A stretch of DNA of 64,000 bases, from assembly GCA_029891385.1 (NCBI GenBank), contig CM057232.1, forward strand, positions 67,953,824-68,017,823. Direction: 5' to 3'. A program made the position numbers and the translations under genes. This document shows, in pieces, positions 1 to 11,299 of the stretch (the first letter of the stretch is position 1; each line of letters starts with the position of its first letter). A model generated the notes under the pieces. The model did no database searches. It worked only from the letters and a program-made list of their open reading frames with translations, and was not told the origin of the DNA. The DNA comes from Erythroxylum novogranatense. Lineage: Eukaryota; Streptophyta; Magnoliopsida; Malpighiales; Erythroxylaceae.

Positions 1-728
1 CGATGAGATTGGGATATGTCCCATGAGATCGCGACATCGACATTCTTGAAAACCATTTCGGTGATTTTTTACGGCGGGAGGCTGATAGGCGGTAGGACCG
101 AACCCAGTTTATTGGACCACTTCAGCAATTATATATATTAATTAATTAAGTAAATAATTAATTAATTATATATATATAAAGTGATTTTCGGTGGAGCCAT
201 ATGAATGGAGAAGTAAGTTAAGTTTGAAAAGTCAAAAGTAATGATTATTTAGGAAATTAAGACATTTTTATGTCTTATCGTGGATGAGGTTCCACCAAGC
301 TTTTATATATGTGTTTTAAGAGTTAAAAGATATGGAAGAAGGAATGGAAGGAAGCTTGCGGTTGAGAGAAGGAAGAGTCGAAAATGCTTAATGGTTAAGC
401 TTTGAAATTTGATTTCCATCTTCTTCACTTCATCCTCTCCATTGGCTTCTACTTCTCAAGGCTCCACCAAGATCATCTCATTTGCTCTCCAAGGCTAAGG
501 TAAGAGCTAGCACTCTTTTCTTTAGTCTAGCTATTCCCGGTCAAAGAGTTTGTCCGGTTAGGTTTCAACCTCTGCGTGGATCTGATTAGAGCGGTCTCCT
601 TTAGTCGTTATGGTTTGATTGTTTGTACATACACATGGATCCTGGCTTTCGGGAATGTCCCGGGACTCAAAATTTTAAATTCCGCACCGTGGGCATGTGA
701 TGCCTACCCCGGGATTTTCCTACACATA
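1..728 (+). mobile_element. LTR fragment, family H (5' end outside window)
   Basis: This stretch matches, in reverse complement, about 45,955-46,680. Shared landmarks in order are the GATGAGATCGCGACATC block, the TAGGACCG block, an AT-rich TTAATTAATT tract, a TATA-like CTTTTATATATG near 297-308, a pyrimidine-rich leader, a splice-donor-like AAGGTAAG near 498-505, and the GGGATTTTCCTACAC block ending near 728. After that the match stops and copia sequence begins. It is therefore the upstream and leader part of a long LTR, truncated on the right. No protein is encoded; the short open frame at 576-773 crosses the junction and has no similarity to a protein family I recognise. Confidence 0.7.
131..178. 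repeat. AT-rich inverted repeat within LTR
   Basis: TATATATTAATTAATTAA is followed after a few bases by its near reverse complement, giving a potential AT-only hairpin. The matching tract in the minus-strand copy lies at about 46,485-46,550, so it belongs to the LTR family rather than being a random microsatellite. Confidence 0.6.
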
Positions 729-1102
729 AGCAATGGAAAAATGCTGATAAAACTACTAAGTGTTATATTCTAACTTCTGTCAGCGTAATGTTGCAAAATC
801 AAATTGCATGTAAGAAAATTGTTACTGGAATGGTCCATCACCTACATGAGATGTTTGGTGTGAGGACCAAGTCTGTAAGGGTGAAAGCTATCCAAATATT
901 TCATAATCTTAGATAAAAACTTAGTAAACTAGTACGAGATTACAGGCTTAAGGTAATCTTTGTAGTTACTGAGCCCTAGATGCTTGAGGCAGATATGGAT
1001 GCGAACACGCAGATGATTATGATCATAAATAGCTTAAACTCATTTTTTCAGCAGTTTAAGTAGGACTATAAGCTAAACAACTAGGATTACACCTTAAGTG
1101 AG

Positions 1103-1372
1103 TTGATGAATACCCTTCAGAGTACGGAGGAGATACTAAATATCAAGGCTCATGGGCCAGAAGCTAATGTAGCATCTTCTTCTAAGACCAATGGTAAGGG
1201 CGAGCAAAAGAAGAAGGGTCTAATGAAAAAGAAGGCCCAAATAGGGGCCAAAACCCAACCCATAAAAAAGAAGGCCAAAGAGGACACCAATAGAAAGTGT
1301 TTCCACTATGGTGAGAAGGGCCACTGGAAAAGAAACTATGCAATGTACCTTGAGTCCCTCAAAAGCAAATAG
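1103..1372 (+). pseudogene. Copia K: gag C-terminal nucleocapsid fragment
   Basis: An 89-residue open segment begins with the typical end of copia gag (LMNTLQSTEEILN), then a lysine-rich basic stretch, then a CCHC-type zinc knuckle for RNA binding. The second and fourth ligand positions are Tyr instead of Cys, a change needing one G-to-A substitution each, so zinc binding is lost. The preceding gag sequence (about 780-1,100) is in the same style but crossed by stops. This piece is the best preserved part of K gag. Confidence 0.85.
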
Positions 1373-1424
1373 GGTATGGGTTTTTTAAGTTTGTTAGGAA
1401 CTAAAAATGTGGCAGATTCATCTG

Positions 1425-2922
1425 ATTATTGGATATTAGATTCAGGAGCCACTAATTATGTTTGCAATTCTTTGTTGGGGTTCTAGCAAAGGAAAAGACT
1501 ACCTAAAAGTCAGTTTCAAGTCAAGATAGTAGATAGATCCTAAGTTTCGACACAATTAGTGGGAGAAATTATCTTAGACTTTCCTAGTGGTCATAGGTTA
1601 TATTTGGAGGATGTATATTACATCCCAATGATTGTAAGGAACATGATTTCTATTTTTGGTTTAATAAAATATGGTTAGTCATTATATTTTGAAATTGTTG
1701 TTTAAATATATGAGAATAAGGATTTTATTTGTAATGCAATAATTACACTGGGATTGATATTTATAGAACCTAAGACAGGCTTACTAAACACCACAGAATT
1801 AATAATACCAAGACAATCCAATGACTCTAGCATTAATTCAAAATATCTGTGGAACTTAAAAATGAGTCATATCAATTAGAAAAGACTTGACATGTTAGTG
1901 AAGGATGAGATCCTTACGGGCTTGGATAATGATCCATTACCCACCTATGGATCTTGTATTGAAGGAAAAATAACTAAGGTGTCATTTCCTTCCAAAGGAA
2001 ACAAATCTGAATCCATGTTATACCTGGTACACACTGATGTGTGTGGACCTGTGAACGTACAAGCTAGAGGAAGTTATGAATACTTCATAACCTTTATATA
2101 TTATTACTCTAGATATGGCTATTTGTATTTGATGCATAAAAAGTGTGAGTCCTTTAAAAAATTCAAAGAATTCAAAGCTGAAGCTAAGAACTAGTTAGGC
2201 AAGCTATTAAACAACTTCTATTTGATCGAGGTGGTGAGTACTTATCTAGAGAGTTCCAACAATTTCTAATTGACAATTGAATTGTTTCCAACTTGTTAAC
2301 TTCTTGAACACCTCAACAGAATGGTATAGCTAAGAGGAATAGGACGGACTCTATTGGAAATGGTAAGATCAATGATGTCCTATGCTAGCCTTCAAGAATC
2401 ATTATAGGGATATGCCGTACAAATGGCAACTTATCTTCTTAATTTTGTTCCATCCAAATCAGTGTCTAAAACACCTGGGGAGTTATGGACTAGCCGAGTT
2501 CCTTCATTGCAGCAGTTAAGGACTTGGGGCTACTCATCCCATGTTTTAAGGCCTGAATCCACAAAGATGGAACCAAGGTCAAAGTATGTTTGATTGTAGG
2601 ATATCCTACGGGTACACAAGGGTACAATTTTTACAGTCCTCAAGACAGGAAGGTATTTATGTCGACAAATACGACCTTCTTGGAGGAAGAATTTGTGAGA
2701 CATCACAAAGGAAGAAGTGAAGTATTGCTCAAGGAGTTAACTATTTCATCCAAACCAAGAGTTAATTTAGATATAGCAGAACAAGATGTCGAAATGCATT
2801 TAAGAGTTGAATTAGAAGAGCAGCCTAAACATCAAGTAGTGCCTAAACATAACGGAAGGGTTGTGAGACAACCAGACAAGTATTTAGGTCTAGGAGAAGG
2901 CATAATTACCTTCTCGGACTAA
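1425..2922 (+). pseudogene. Copia K: protease and integrase remnant
   Basis: The aspartic protease signature DSGAT is followed by the copia protease/integrase linker, with stops at several places. Between 1,892 and 2,194 an open segment carries the integrase start, including LVHTDVCGPV with the first catalytic Asp, and FITFIYYYSRYGY in which the usual Asp-Asp before Tyr is replaced by Tyr. The region 2,210-2,590 contains the rest of the catalytic core in shifted frames (recognisable DRGGEY-like and PQQNGIAKRN-like pieces). From 2,590 the integrase C-terminal region (VGYPTGTQGYNFY, then a charged tail) is open to 2,922. Confidence 0.85.
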
Positions 2923-2934
2923 GAAGAAATGGAT

Positions 2935-4440
2935 CCCATTACTTATACATAGGCTATAAATGATGTTGATGCAGAAAAATGGCTCAAAGCGATGGAATCA
3001 AAAATAGATTCCATATACACCAATGAAGTCTGGATCTTTATGGATATACCACCAGGTGTAAAAGCCATAAAGTGTACATGGATCTTCAAAAGGAAAAAAG
3101 GATCTGATGGAAATATAGAGACTTTTAAAGCTAGATTGGTAGCTAAAGGCTATACTCAAAAAGACAGTATAGACTATGAGGAGAATTTTTCTCCGGTTTT
3201 TCTGCCTAAGTCCATCATAATTCTTTTGGCCATAACAACCTATTTCGGTTATGAAATATAGCAAATAGATGTCAAGACTACATTTCTTAATGGAGATCTT
3301 GAGGAGACAATTTATATGGCCCAACCAGAAGCATGCGTTGAGTCAAGTAATGAGCATAAGGTTTGCAAATTGTAGAGTTCTATTTATAGACTTAAGCAAG
3401 CATTTAGGTCTTGGAACATTAGGTTTGATAAGTCTATCGAAACCTATAAGTTCATACAAAACTAGATGAACCTTATGTCTATAAAAGGATATAAGAAGGC
3501 AAGGTTATTTTCCTAATCTTGTATGTTAATGACATTATACTCATAGGGAATGATGTAGGAATGTTATCTAAAGTTAAGGGATGGTTGAACAAACAGTTCT
3601 CAATGAAGGATTTAAGAGAGGCTAGTTATGTTCTAGGTATTAAGCTTATAAGGGATTGTAAGAACAAACTAATAGTCTTGTCTTAAATAACCTACACTGA
3701 GAACGTGCTCAATAAGTTTTCCATGCAAGATTCTAAAAGGGGTTTTACACCTAATAGACATGGAATCAAACTTTTAAAGGAGTAAGCACCTAAGACCCAA
3801 GAGGAGCTGGAAGTTTAATGTATGCTATGCTTTGCACTAGATTGGATGTCTATTATGTGGTGGGACCAATAAGTAGATTCCAATCCAATCAAGGAATGGA
3901 GCATTAGATTGCGGTGAAGTGCATACTAAAGTATCTTTGTAGGAAGAAGAACTTAATGTTTGTTTATTCTGGAAGTAACCTTATTCTGACAGGATATACA
4001 GATTTTGATTTTCAATCAGATGTTAATTCAATGAAATCAACTTCTGGTTCTATATTTATTTTAGGAGGTGGAACCGTAATCTGGAGGAGTGTGAAGCAAT
4101 CTTGTGTTGTTGATTCAACTATAGAGGCTAAGTACATTGCTGCTTATGAAGCAGTAAAGGAAGCAATCTAGCTTCGCAAGTTCCTAAATGATTTTAAGGT
4201 AATTCCTAAGGTAGAAAAGGCCATTACACTTTATTATGACAATAGTGGGTCAGTGGCTAATTCTAAAGAACCTCAAAATCATAAAGTTGCCAAACACATT
4301 GAGTGAAAGTATCATCTATAAGGAGAAAATACAACGTGGTGAGGTGAATGTGGCAAAGATTCTCATAGAGTAAAACCTTGTTGATCCATTTACGAAGACA
4401 CTGTCTCAAAAGAGTTTTAAGGGTCACCTAGTAGGGATGG
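2935..4440 (+). pseudogene. Copia K: reverse transcriptase/RNase H remnant
   Basis: Open pieces at 2,992-3,261 and 3,914-4,171, with intervening frames, spell out a copia reverse transcriptase: VWIFMDIPPGVKAIKCTWIF, KARLVAKGYTQ, QIDVKTTFLNG and the mutated active site YVND. The RNase H part follows with YTDFDFQSD, STIEAKYIAA and a KHIE-KYHL-like block. Stops interrupt it throughout. The loss of one catalytic Asp in the active site shows it is dead regardless of the frameshifts. Confidence 0.88.
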
Positions 4441-4467
4441 GAATGAGGGATATGTTAAACTTGCTTT

Positions 4468-4483
4468 AGGGAAAGTGGGAGGT
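4468..4483 (+). other. Polypurine tract of copia K
   Basis: The purine-rich AGGGAAAGTGGGAGG lies just downstream of the RNase H remnant, the usual place for plus-strand priming in copia elements. The next bases (TTATTGGAGTTATGT) are where a TGTTGGAG-type LTR start is expected; the TG is no longer intact. Confidence 0.7.
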
Positions 4484-5300
4484 TATTGGAGTTATGTAAA
4501 TATAGTACCTTGGAAAATAAGTGTATTTACATATAACTTAATCTTCTTCCAGTTAATTTTACAATGAAAACATTTATTATTAATAAAACAAAAGAGTTTG
4601 GTTTTATTTATATGATCACTATATAACTAGTCATAAGGTCCCAAGATTCTTTTATAAGTAATATACATATACATGGAGATGTATGGGAAACATGCATATT
4701 ATTATAATCTAAATTAGTTGATTCACAGTTGAATAATCAAGTTGGTAGATTGATTATGGTTTAGACTATAGTGTTCCAATTTATCTCTGTGTAAGCAAAA
4801 AAGTTTACTTCAAGGGAATGATGAGTTTCATATCATGATAGTAGTTAACTATCGATAATGACACTTTTAAATGAATCTGGAATCATATATGTTTTTAAAG
4901 AATAAAGTAAGTTGTTACTTTAATCTTAAAACATACATTTTAGCATTCATTTATTATGAACCACAATCTTGATGAGTGGTAAACTCATGTGTGTTTCATT
5001 ATAATTCTTGATATGATCGGAATGGATTTTCACATAGTATCAATCCAATGTCTGCATGCTTGAATTATTAATTAAAACATGTATCAGGGAACATTCACTC
5101 AAATAAAGAGTTTAGTGATTAGTGATTAGTGATTAAATTGGCGCTAGTAGTTTAATAGACTAGTTATCCATCAAGTCTCAACACTAAGATGAGTTCGTGT
5201 GTGTTAATCACTACATAGAGTAAAACAGGAGATCTAGAAGGAAAAACCAACATAAGGGTTTAAATAGAAAATCAAGGCAAATTTAGGGTGTACGTGTCTT
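4484..5300 (+). repeat. Probable 3' LTR of copia K (right edge uncertain)
   Basis: This begins directly after the polypurine tract and has no coding signal. With no 5' LTR left to compare, the LTR identity rests on position alone, and I cannot place its right end; the sequence changes character somewhere between about 5,270 and 5,350. No target-site duplication could be matched. Confidence 0.45.
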
Positions 5301-5700
5301 GAAGGTCACACATGAACAAAAGACAATGAGACTGATATGGATGTGTTAGTCCAAAAGGTTCAAAAACTCACTGCTTATTCTACCTCTTAATCACTACTCT
5401 TCGAAAGGAAGTGTACATTAACCAACCATAGGAGTAAAAGAACATGCTTGAGTTTCCATTAATTTTTTCAGTTAATTTGATAGTTATAAAAGCAATTGAA
5501 AAAGTGAGAATGTCATTTTTTTTCAAACATGAAAAAAAAAACTCAAGAACATATATAAGAACCAAATTCCTCTCTTCCACATTTAAAACCTATGTTTTCC
5601 ATCTTGTTACATTATAAGTAAGATATGGAGCATTGAACAAAAAAAAATTCAAAAACATAAAAGAAAAGGAATAAACTCTCCCTAGGTTGCCCCTTAAATA
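5300..5700. other. Unassigned AT-rich stretch
   Basis: I see no gene here. The sequence lies between the end of copia K and the end of the minus-strand integrase remnant, so it may be the 3' non-coding part of that older gypsy element. It contains A-rich runs but no recognisable repeat. Confidence 0.4.
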
Positions 5701-6850
5701 GCACCTTTATTTAATATCATTGACTCGACTTCATCTTTATCACATAATCTTGATATGGGTCTTTGAGGATCACCACTTCCATATTTTCCACTTAAAATCC
5801 TTAATAGTAAAGCTCTAGGCGATGATCATTCAAGTTAAATGGCTTCCCTATTTTTAGACTTTGAATATGTAATGCACCACAGGAAAAAAACTTTAGAAAC
5901 CACAAAGGACCAACCTAATAAGAATGTAACTTACCTAGAATTAATTTAATTTTAGAATGATGAGAAGCTCATTTTCATCAACAATAAATATTTTCCTCGA
6001 GATCATCTTATTATGGAAAGATTTGGTATTTTTCCTTGTAGATCATTGCACTATCACAAGAGTCATTCTACATCTCTTAAAGCTCTTGAAATCCCAGTTT
6101 TCTATGCATTCCTGCATGATCAAGATTCATTTTACAATGCTTAATAGCCTAAAATATCTTATCCTACAGCTTCATAGGAATATGACATGACTTCCTAAAC
6201 ACCAATCTATATGGGGACATACCAATTAGAATTTTATAGGCTATCTTATAGGTCTATAGAGCATCTTCCAATCTTAAGCTAGTCCTTCCTATTAGGTTGA
6301 ATTGTTTTCTCTAGGATCAAGTTGATTTCTCTATTGGAAACCTTAGACGAAGATTTAATGACCCTATTAAAAAAGTGCATTCCCCTATCATTTAAGGTGG
6401 TTCTTTGCATCCCAAACCTAGAAAATATATTAGACTTAACAAAAATTGCAAGAACTTTGGCATTATTATTCTTGGTGGCTTTAGCATCCACCTACTTGGA
6501 AACAAAATCAAATACAGGTAAATTATATCGAAAAGCAAAAGACGAAGGAAGCAGTCCCATGAAATGAATGTCACAAAAATCAAAGATTTTATGAGAAAAG
6601 GGGTTTGTTGTATTTGATTTCTACGAGATAAGTTACCTATTTTTTAACACCTATCGTATAACTTGCAAAAAAATGTAAATCCTTAAAAAATGAGTGCCAA
6701 TAAGAACCACTATCTAAAACCTTATGGGCAGTCCTTCTTACTCTAAAATTCCCTTGACAAGTAAGAGTGATAGAAGGTCAAAATAGAAATCATCTTACTA
6801 TCGAGAACATTTCTGCATAATGCCTCCAGAGATAGGGGACATCTCATACA
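5700..6850 (-). pseudogene. Athila-type Ty3/gypsy integrase remnant
   Basis: Reading the minus strand in changing frames gives the end of an Athila-type pol. First comes the zinc-binding integrase region (KVLDSGSYWHSFFKD, near 6,700), then IFDFCDIHFMG, then AIFVKSNIFSRFG and DRGMHFFNRVI in the catalytic core, then VSNREINLILEK, a YKEK block near 6,050, and finally a chromatin-proximal tail resembling the family's NLNDHRL segment near 5,830. The intact-order match to the better preserved F integrase at 36,000-36,900 supports the call. There are many stops and frameshifts, so this is much older than F. It is the oldest recognisable layer here; its upstream part is missing from the bases adjoining 6,969. 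Confidence 0.85.
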
Positions 6851-6964
6851 TAGTATTTGGTTTTAATCTTTAGTTTGTCCCATTAATCCTTTGACAAGCC
6901 TCCAAATAACGTATTAGTAACAAAGAAATTCACAATATATGCATATCATGAAGGTGTAAAATTG

Positions 6965-6969
6965 GCAAA
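6965..6969 (+). repeat. Target-site duplication GCAAA (left), solo LTR S
   Basis: GCAAA directly precedes the TGAT start of S and is repeated at 16,385-16,389 directly after its ATCA end. Matching 5-bp duplications mark a retroviral-type insertion. Confidence 0.9.
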
Positions 6970-8435
6970 TGATAAGTGCATATTTGTCTAATATTTACGT
7001 TTTAATTATCCCTTTTTATTCCTCTTGTTGATGCAATTATCGGGACTTAATTTGATTTAATATTTTCTTGTAGGGAATTATAATTTTTTGTATGATGTGG
7101 AAAATCAAGAGGACGACGCAAATTTTTAATCAACACAGTAGGTGAGCTTCATGTGGGCAGCGTTGGAAGCAAATTTAAATTGGCAAAGGCGGCTGAGAAA
7201 AAGGGAAATATCAAGAGGGCTATAACCATTTTTGTCTAATGAAGCAACAGGGAAAAGACACACAAGAGAGGCCCACACAAGTGAGGAGCATGACGTGGCT
7301 GACCAAGACTAGCATGGAATAAAAACAAGTGGGTTTTAATTAAGAGGGGGCCCACGACAATTAAAGGAGAAGAAAGTAACCTAGGAGAAATAGGAAGCAT
7401 GGCAGCAAAAGGAGGACAACAGCTGCGTAGAGAGAAGAACAACGCAGGCTGGAAAAAAGAAATGGCAGCCAAGGAAGGACTCTTCTTTTGGTTTTGAGAT
7501 TTTATGAAGCAACAGTGGAGGACGCAAGGCATCATCGTGGATCAATTTCTAGAACTTTGTTTCTAGTTTTTCTTCTTCCCTTAGTTATTTAGATTATGTT
7601 AATTAAGAACTTTGTTTTGTTTAATTCTGTTATGAGTAGCTAAACCGTTTTAGTCGGGGAATTCCAATTGTTATGCTTTGACTCGTGAGATCTATTGTTC
7701 TGATTATTTGGTTTATAATATTAGTATTGTTTCCGTTTCTTGTCATTGTTTATTAATTGATTACGCGATTAGGGCCGATTGTATAATTAGTTAATTAACA
7801 TATCGCCAACCGATTTACTTGGTGGTGTTAGCGGGTGATTAATGTTTGTGGCAATTGGCACTAGGACATATTACTTATGCGATTTTGTGTGGAGAAACTT
7901 GCGATCTAACTAGATGAAGCATGAGTGCATGCGTGGTCGATTAGGTTAGTGTTTCTTTAGAGTTTAACGTTGTTAATTAATTGAATCTCGGAGAGAGTCT
8001 CGAAGGGGTTATTAGTTAATTAGGGAACAATTTAAAGGAGTTTTTTTAATTGTTCTAAGATTAAGAAGAAACGAGGGAGCCAGAGGTAGTTGGTAACCAT
8101 AGCTAACCTATTATTAAACCAAAGAAAATATTTGAGTCGATGATCGAGGTCTATGCATAATAATTAGGAATTTCCTAGCTAAGTTGTCGTTATTTGAGTT
8201 AATCAATTTTATTTGCGTTCTTTGTTGGTTGCATCATAGTTATCATTTTATTAATTGAGTTTATAAATTTTCAGTTGTTAGTTTAATTAGTAGTTTTAGT
8301 CGAAAACTTCAAAACCCCCTTTTAATTAGTTTCACTCGTTCTTTGGCATTAGAATAGAATCAATTTATTCCATTCTCTGTGGATCGACCCCATTACCACT
8401 GTGCGCAATTTATTTTCGTTTGGTATTTGGGATTT

Positions 8436-8440
8436 ATTTT
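8436..8440 (+). repeat. Target-site duplication ATTTT (left), element A
   Basis: ATTTT lies just before the TGTAACATCC start of A and again at 16,359-16,363 just after its GCTACA end. Confidence 0.85.
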
Positions 8441-8934
8441 TGTAACATCCCGTTACTGTGACCAAGGGTATTTTGGTAATTTGGGACGGTGATAGGATTT
8501 CACTTGCATTCACTTGTTGAGCATACTCTTGGCCTCGATCATAGAGGAACATATTCTGCATATGCATATATTTATTGGTACATGCATTCATGATTTCGGT
8601 ATATAATTGTAAATTGAGATGGATGAATTGACCGGACAAAGAGCGAGGACGGATTTGGATTGGGATTTAAATGAGAATTAAAAGTAATTGGGTTCAAATG
8701 ATTGATTTAGAATAGTTTAAGTGTAGCGGTATTTTATAGTGGCTTATAGGAGATTTTTAGGAGATTAGGAGATAATGTCCTATAGGAAATATTTGAGAGA
8801 TTGGTGATTATTTGTATAATCTTGAAAGAATGGTCCGACGGTAATGGAAATATTAAATTTCTCGATAGGAAATAACTACGTTGAAACATTGAAATTTAGA
8901 GACTAAAATTTGGACTGATATGGAGACTTAGGTC

Positions 8935-8942
8935 TATAAATA
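8935..8942 (+). promoter_or_regulatory. TATA-like box in element A 5' LTR
   Basis: TATAAATA sits about 50 bp upstream of a C/T-rich leader (TCTTCGTTCTTCC), the usual arrangement for an LTR transcription start. In the 3' LTR the equivalent reads ACATAAATA, so the core is altered there. Confidence 0.55.
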
Positions 8943-9320
8943 GCTAGGGATTGACAAGTTGGGGAAAAAAATTGGGAAAGGCTCTTCGTTCTTCCTCTTC
9001 TCCTACGGTGTTTTCGATTTTCCTCCAACGGTGAGAGATCCTTGATTTCTTCTTATGGTTCTCCTTTATTGTGTTAATCTAACATGTTTATGATGATTGG
9101 TAAAGGTTAGAGGCTCTGGGATTAGTGAATCGTGGAGTTTGAAGGATTCTAGGGTTTACGGTGGATTTTGAGAGTTTGCGGATTGATCTGTGATTTGGTA
9201 AGTTTTAAGAGCTTTAATGTTGTTATTTATGATTCCTACTGCATTTATGGCTTTTATTAGAGTAGATTTGCGTGGTTGGAGTGATTTAATGGTGGATTTA
9301 TTGAGGAAATGGATCGGAGA

Positions 9321-9520
9321 AGACGGCGAGTTAAATGCTTCGCCACGACTTCTTGTAGCGCTTGACGGCAACAAATTTATATTAGTTAGCTTGGCGGCGT
9401 GCGTGAACGCTTGTGGCGTCATTATCGACAACGTTATTACGCCATGGCGAGCAATGCTCACGCTTGTGGCGAAGCCAACTAGTTTGGGTGTGAAGAGACA
9501 CGATGCATGGCGAGAAGGAC
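9321..9520 (+). repeat. Degenerate GC-rich motif array in A LTR
   Basis: In an AT-rich LTR this 200-bp patch contains repeated forms such as CTTCGCCACGA, GCTTGTGGCG, ACGCCATGGCGAG, GCTTGTGGCGAAG and GCATGGCGAG, spaced roughly 20-30 bp. They resemble the sharper arrays of B and F but are much more diverged. It lies between the donor-like and exon-like blocks. Confidence 0.55.
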
Positions 9521-11197
9521 TGTTTCATTGAATTAAAATTGGTTTTTTGGCATAACTTTTGGTGTAGACCTCGATTGAGGCGATTCAGTTTGTTATGACC
9601 TAAGAAAAGACCTACTGACTGAAAATAATTATGGGAATTAGATTCGATTTAAATGGTACTGAATTATAGAGATTGAGGTCAATTATGATTCGTAGTGTGA
9701 CCTAAGTGTCAAATTGAGACTATTAGAGTTTTAATTGGAAATTTGCAATAAAGGTCGTGACCCGATGAATAGGAATTGTTATAAGAAGTATGAATATGGG
9801 AAATTGGACTAAATCATAGAATTGAATCAAGTATTGCCGACCAACCGGATGACAATTAGAATTGAGTACAAGGTATCGAAAGTGGGATTTAGCAGGAAAA
9901 TCGTGAACATGCATTGTACATCATTTCAACGATACATACGTATTCTTGAGCTATTTAATTTAGCATCTAGTAATGGGATTGTACTCTCTTCGTTATAGAG
10001 GCACCGTTGGATCATCGCTCCACGGACATTCTTTGGGACTTCGAGCGTGGCTCGAAGTAACAATGAGTAACCTAGTTGGTTTCTCAAATTCTGATTGTTT
10101 ACATGCTCTGTGTGAAGTACATGCAAAGATGAGCTGTATGACTCTTGTATGATTCTTGGTATGTATTGGATTGAATTGCATGTTTTACTAAAGCTGAATT
10201 GTCTTGATACATGACAACGTCTTGAATACCATGCCTTTGTAAATTCTTGAATCATTGAATACTAAATTCTTGTACCGTCTTGAGAGATACCTCTTGGGCT
10301 TTTATAGCCATATCTTGAGCTCTTGAATCTGAATTTTCTTGAACATTGCCTTTGCATGCATAAATGCATGATCGGATAATGGGCGTGTCCCAGTTGCTAA
10401 TTTCCTTTGAAAAGAGCCTAGAGCTCGAACATTTATCTTGTCAAGACTGGCAGGGGAGAAAATCACGACGCGTCCCCCACCATTCTTGTTGAGCACTTGG
10501 GCACAACCTTGAATAACAGGAAAGAGTCTCATATGCATCATATACATGATTGATTAAAGCGCCAAATTGTATGATGGTCATTTGAATCGTGTGTGCCATG
10601 ACTTCTTGTAAATTGTGATGTGATCTTGTGAATCGTAATCTATTCTTGATACAGTATCTTGACATAGACTACTATACATCGTTATGTATAATATTATATA
10701 CTACGTAAATCGTAGATATCTTATTAATTGATATTCTTGTGTAGTCTTTGTCATGATTTCGTGTGCATGATTTAGTGAACCATCGATGATGGTTTCCATC
10801 GAGTTCATAAACTCACCCAAAATTGCATCATATTTTTAGGAGTGATAGAGTAGACTCTAGCTCGAAGATATTCTTTTCTGCCGTCTTGCTCTTTGGCAAG
10901 AGCGATGTACACAGGTCGGTCATTTGGGTTAGCATTTTGAGGATGACTTAGGATAGATGTTTGTATCGGTTTCCTTTTGGTTTTGTTAGGAGGTGATAAA
11001 TGGTCTATTCGACATTGGATATTGTATAAAATGATTATCATTTTGGATTTTAATTCTTGATTTGGTTATATTGTGATTTATTTTACTGCGATACCATGTG
11101 GATATTAGTGGAAATTGTTTTGGTAGTGCACCTTTATCGTGAAATATCTGTCGGGTGTCCCGATGTGTACCCTACGGTAAGGGGGCGCTACATTTAG

Positions 11198-11210
11198 TGG
11201 TATCAAAGCC
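11198..11210 (+). other. Primer-binding site of element A
   Basis: TGGTATCAAAGCC follows the LTR end by five bases. It is complementary to the 3' end of plant initiator Met-tRNA, with an A in place of G at the eighth base (compare TGGTATCAGAGC at B and C). Confidence 0.85.
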
Positions 11211-11299
11211 AGGTTTGGCATCTTTTGGGGATTAGTGAAATTAAGCTGAAATTACTGAAGGGATAGTGGAACTGATCGGAATTTCTTGTCTGTTTTAGG

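Larger units (their letters stand above)
735..4483 (+). pseudogene. Decayed Ty1/copia gag-pol (element K), 5'-truncated
   Basis: The copia order gag, protease, integrase, reverse transcriptase, RNase H can be followed across three frames, with more than ten stops and several frameshifts. Gag ends in a zinc knuckle in which two cysteines are now tyrosines (CFHYGEKGHWKRNY, about 1,300-1,340). Protease keeps WILDSGAT near 1,431. Integrase reads FITFIYYYSR where an aspartate pair is normally present. Reverse transcriptase has YVND at 3,522-3,533 in place of the catalytic YVDD. RNase H keeps YTDFDF, VDSTIEAKYIA and YYDNSG pieces. There is no 5' LTR and no gag start: homology begins abruptly next to the LTR fragment at 728. 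The element cannot encode a working enzyme. Confidence 0.9.
8441..11192 (+). repeat. Element A 5' LTR
   Basis: Starts TGTAACATCC and ends GCGCTACA. A TATA-box-like TATAAATA lies at 8,935-8,942, followed by a pyrimidine-rich leader. A donor-like GGTAAG is at 9,197-9,202. An exon-like block begins after an AG at 9,997-9,998, and an acceptor-like TATTTTTAG ends at 10,839. The copy at 13,607-16,358 is the same length but differs by many small substitutions and indels, many at CCG or CAGG sites. Confidence 0.92.

Noticed and set aside
9217..9531. 104-codon open frame in the A 5' LTR
   Set aside because: The 3' LTR copy has indels that destroy the frame, and the sequence is the degenerate motif array, not protein-coding.
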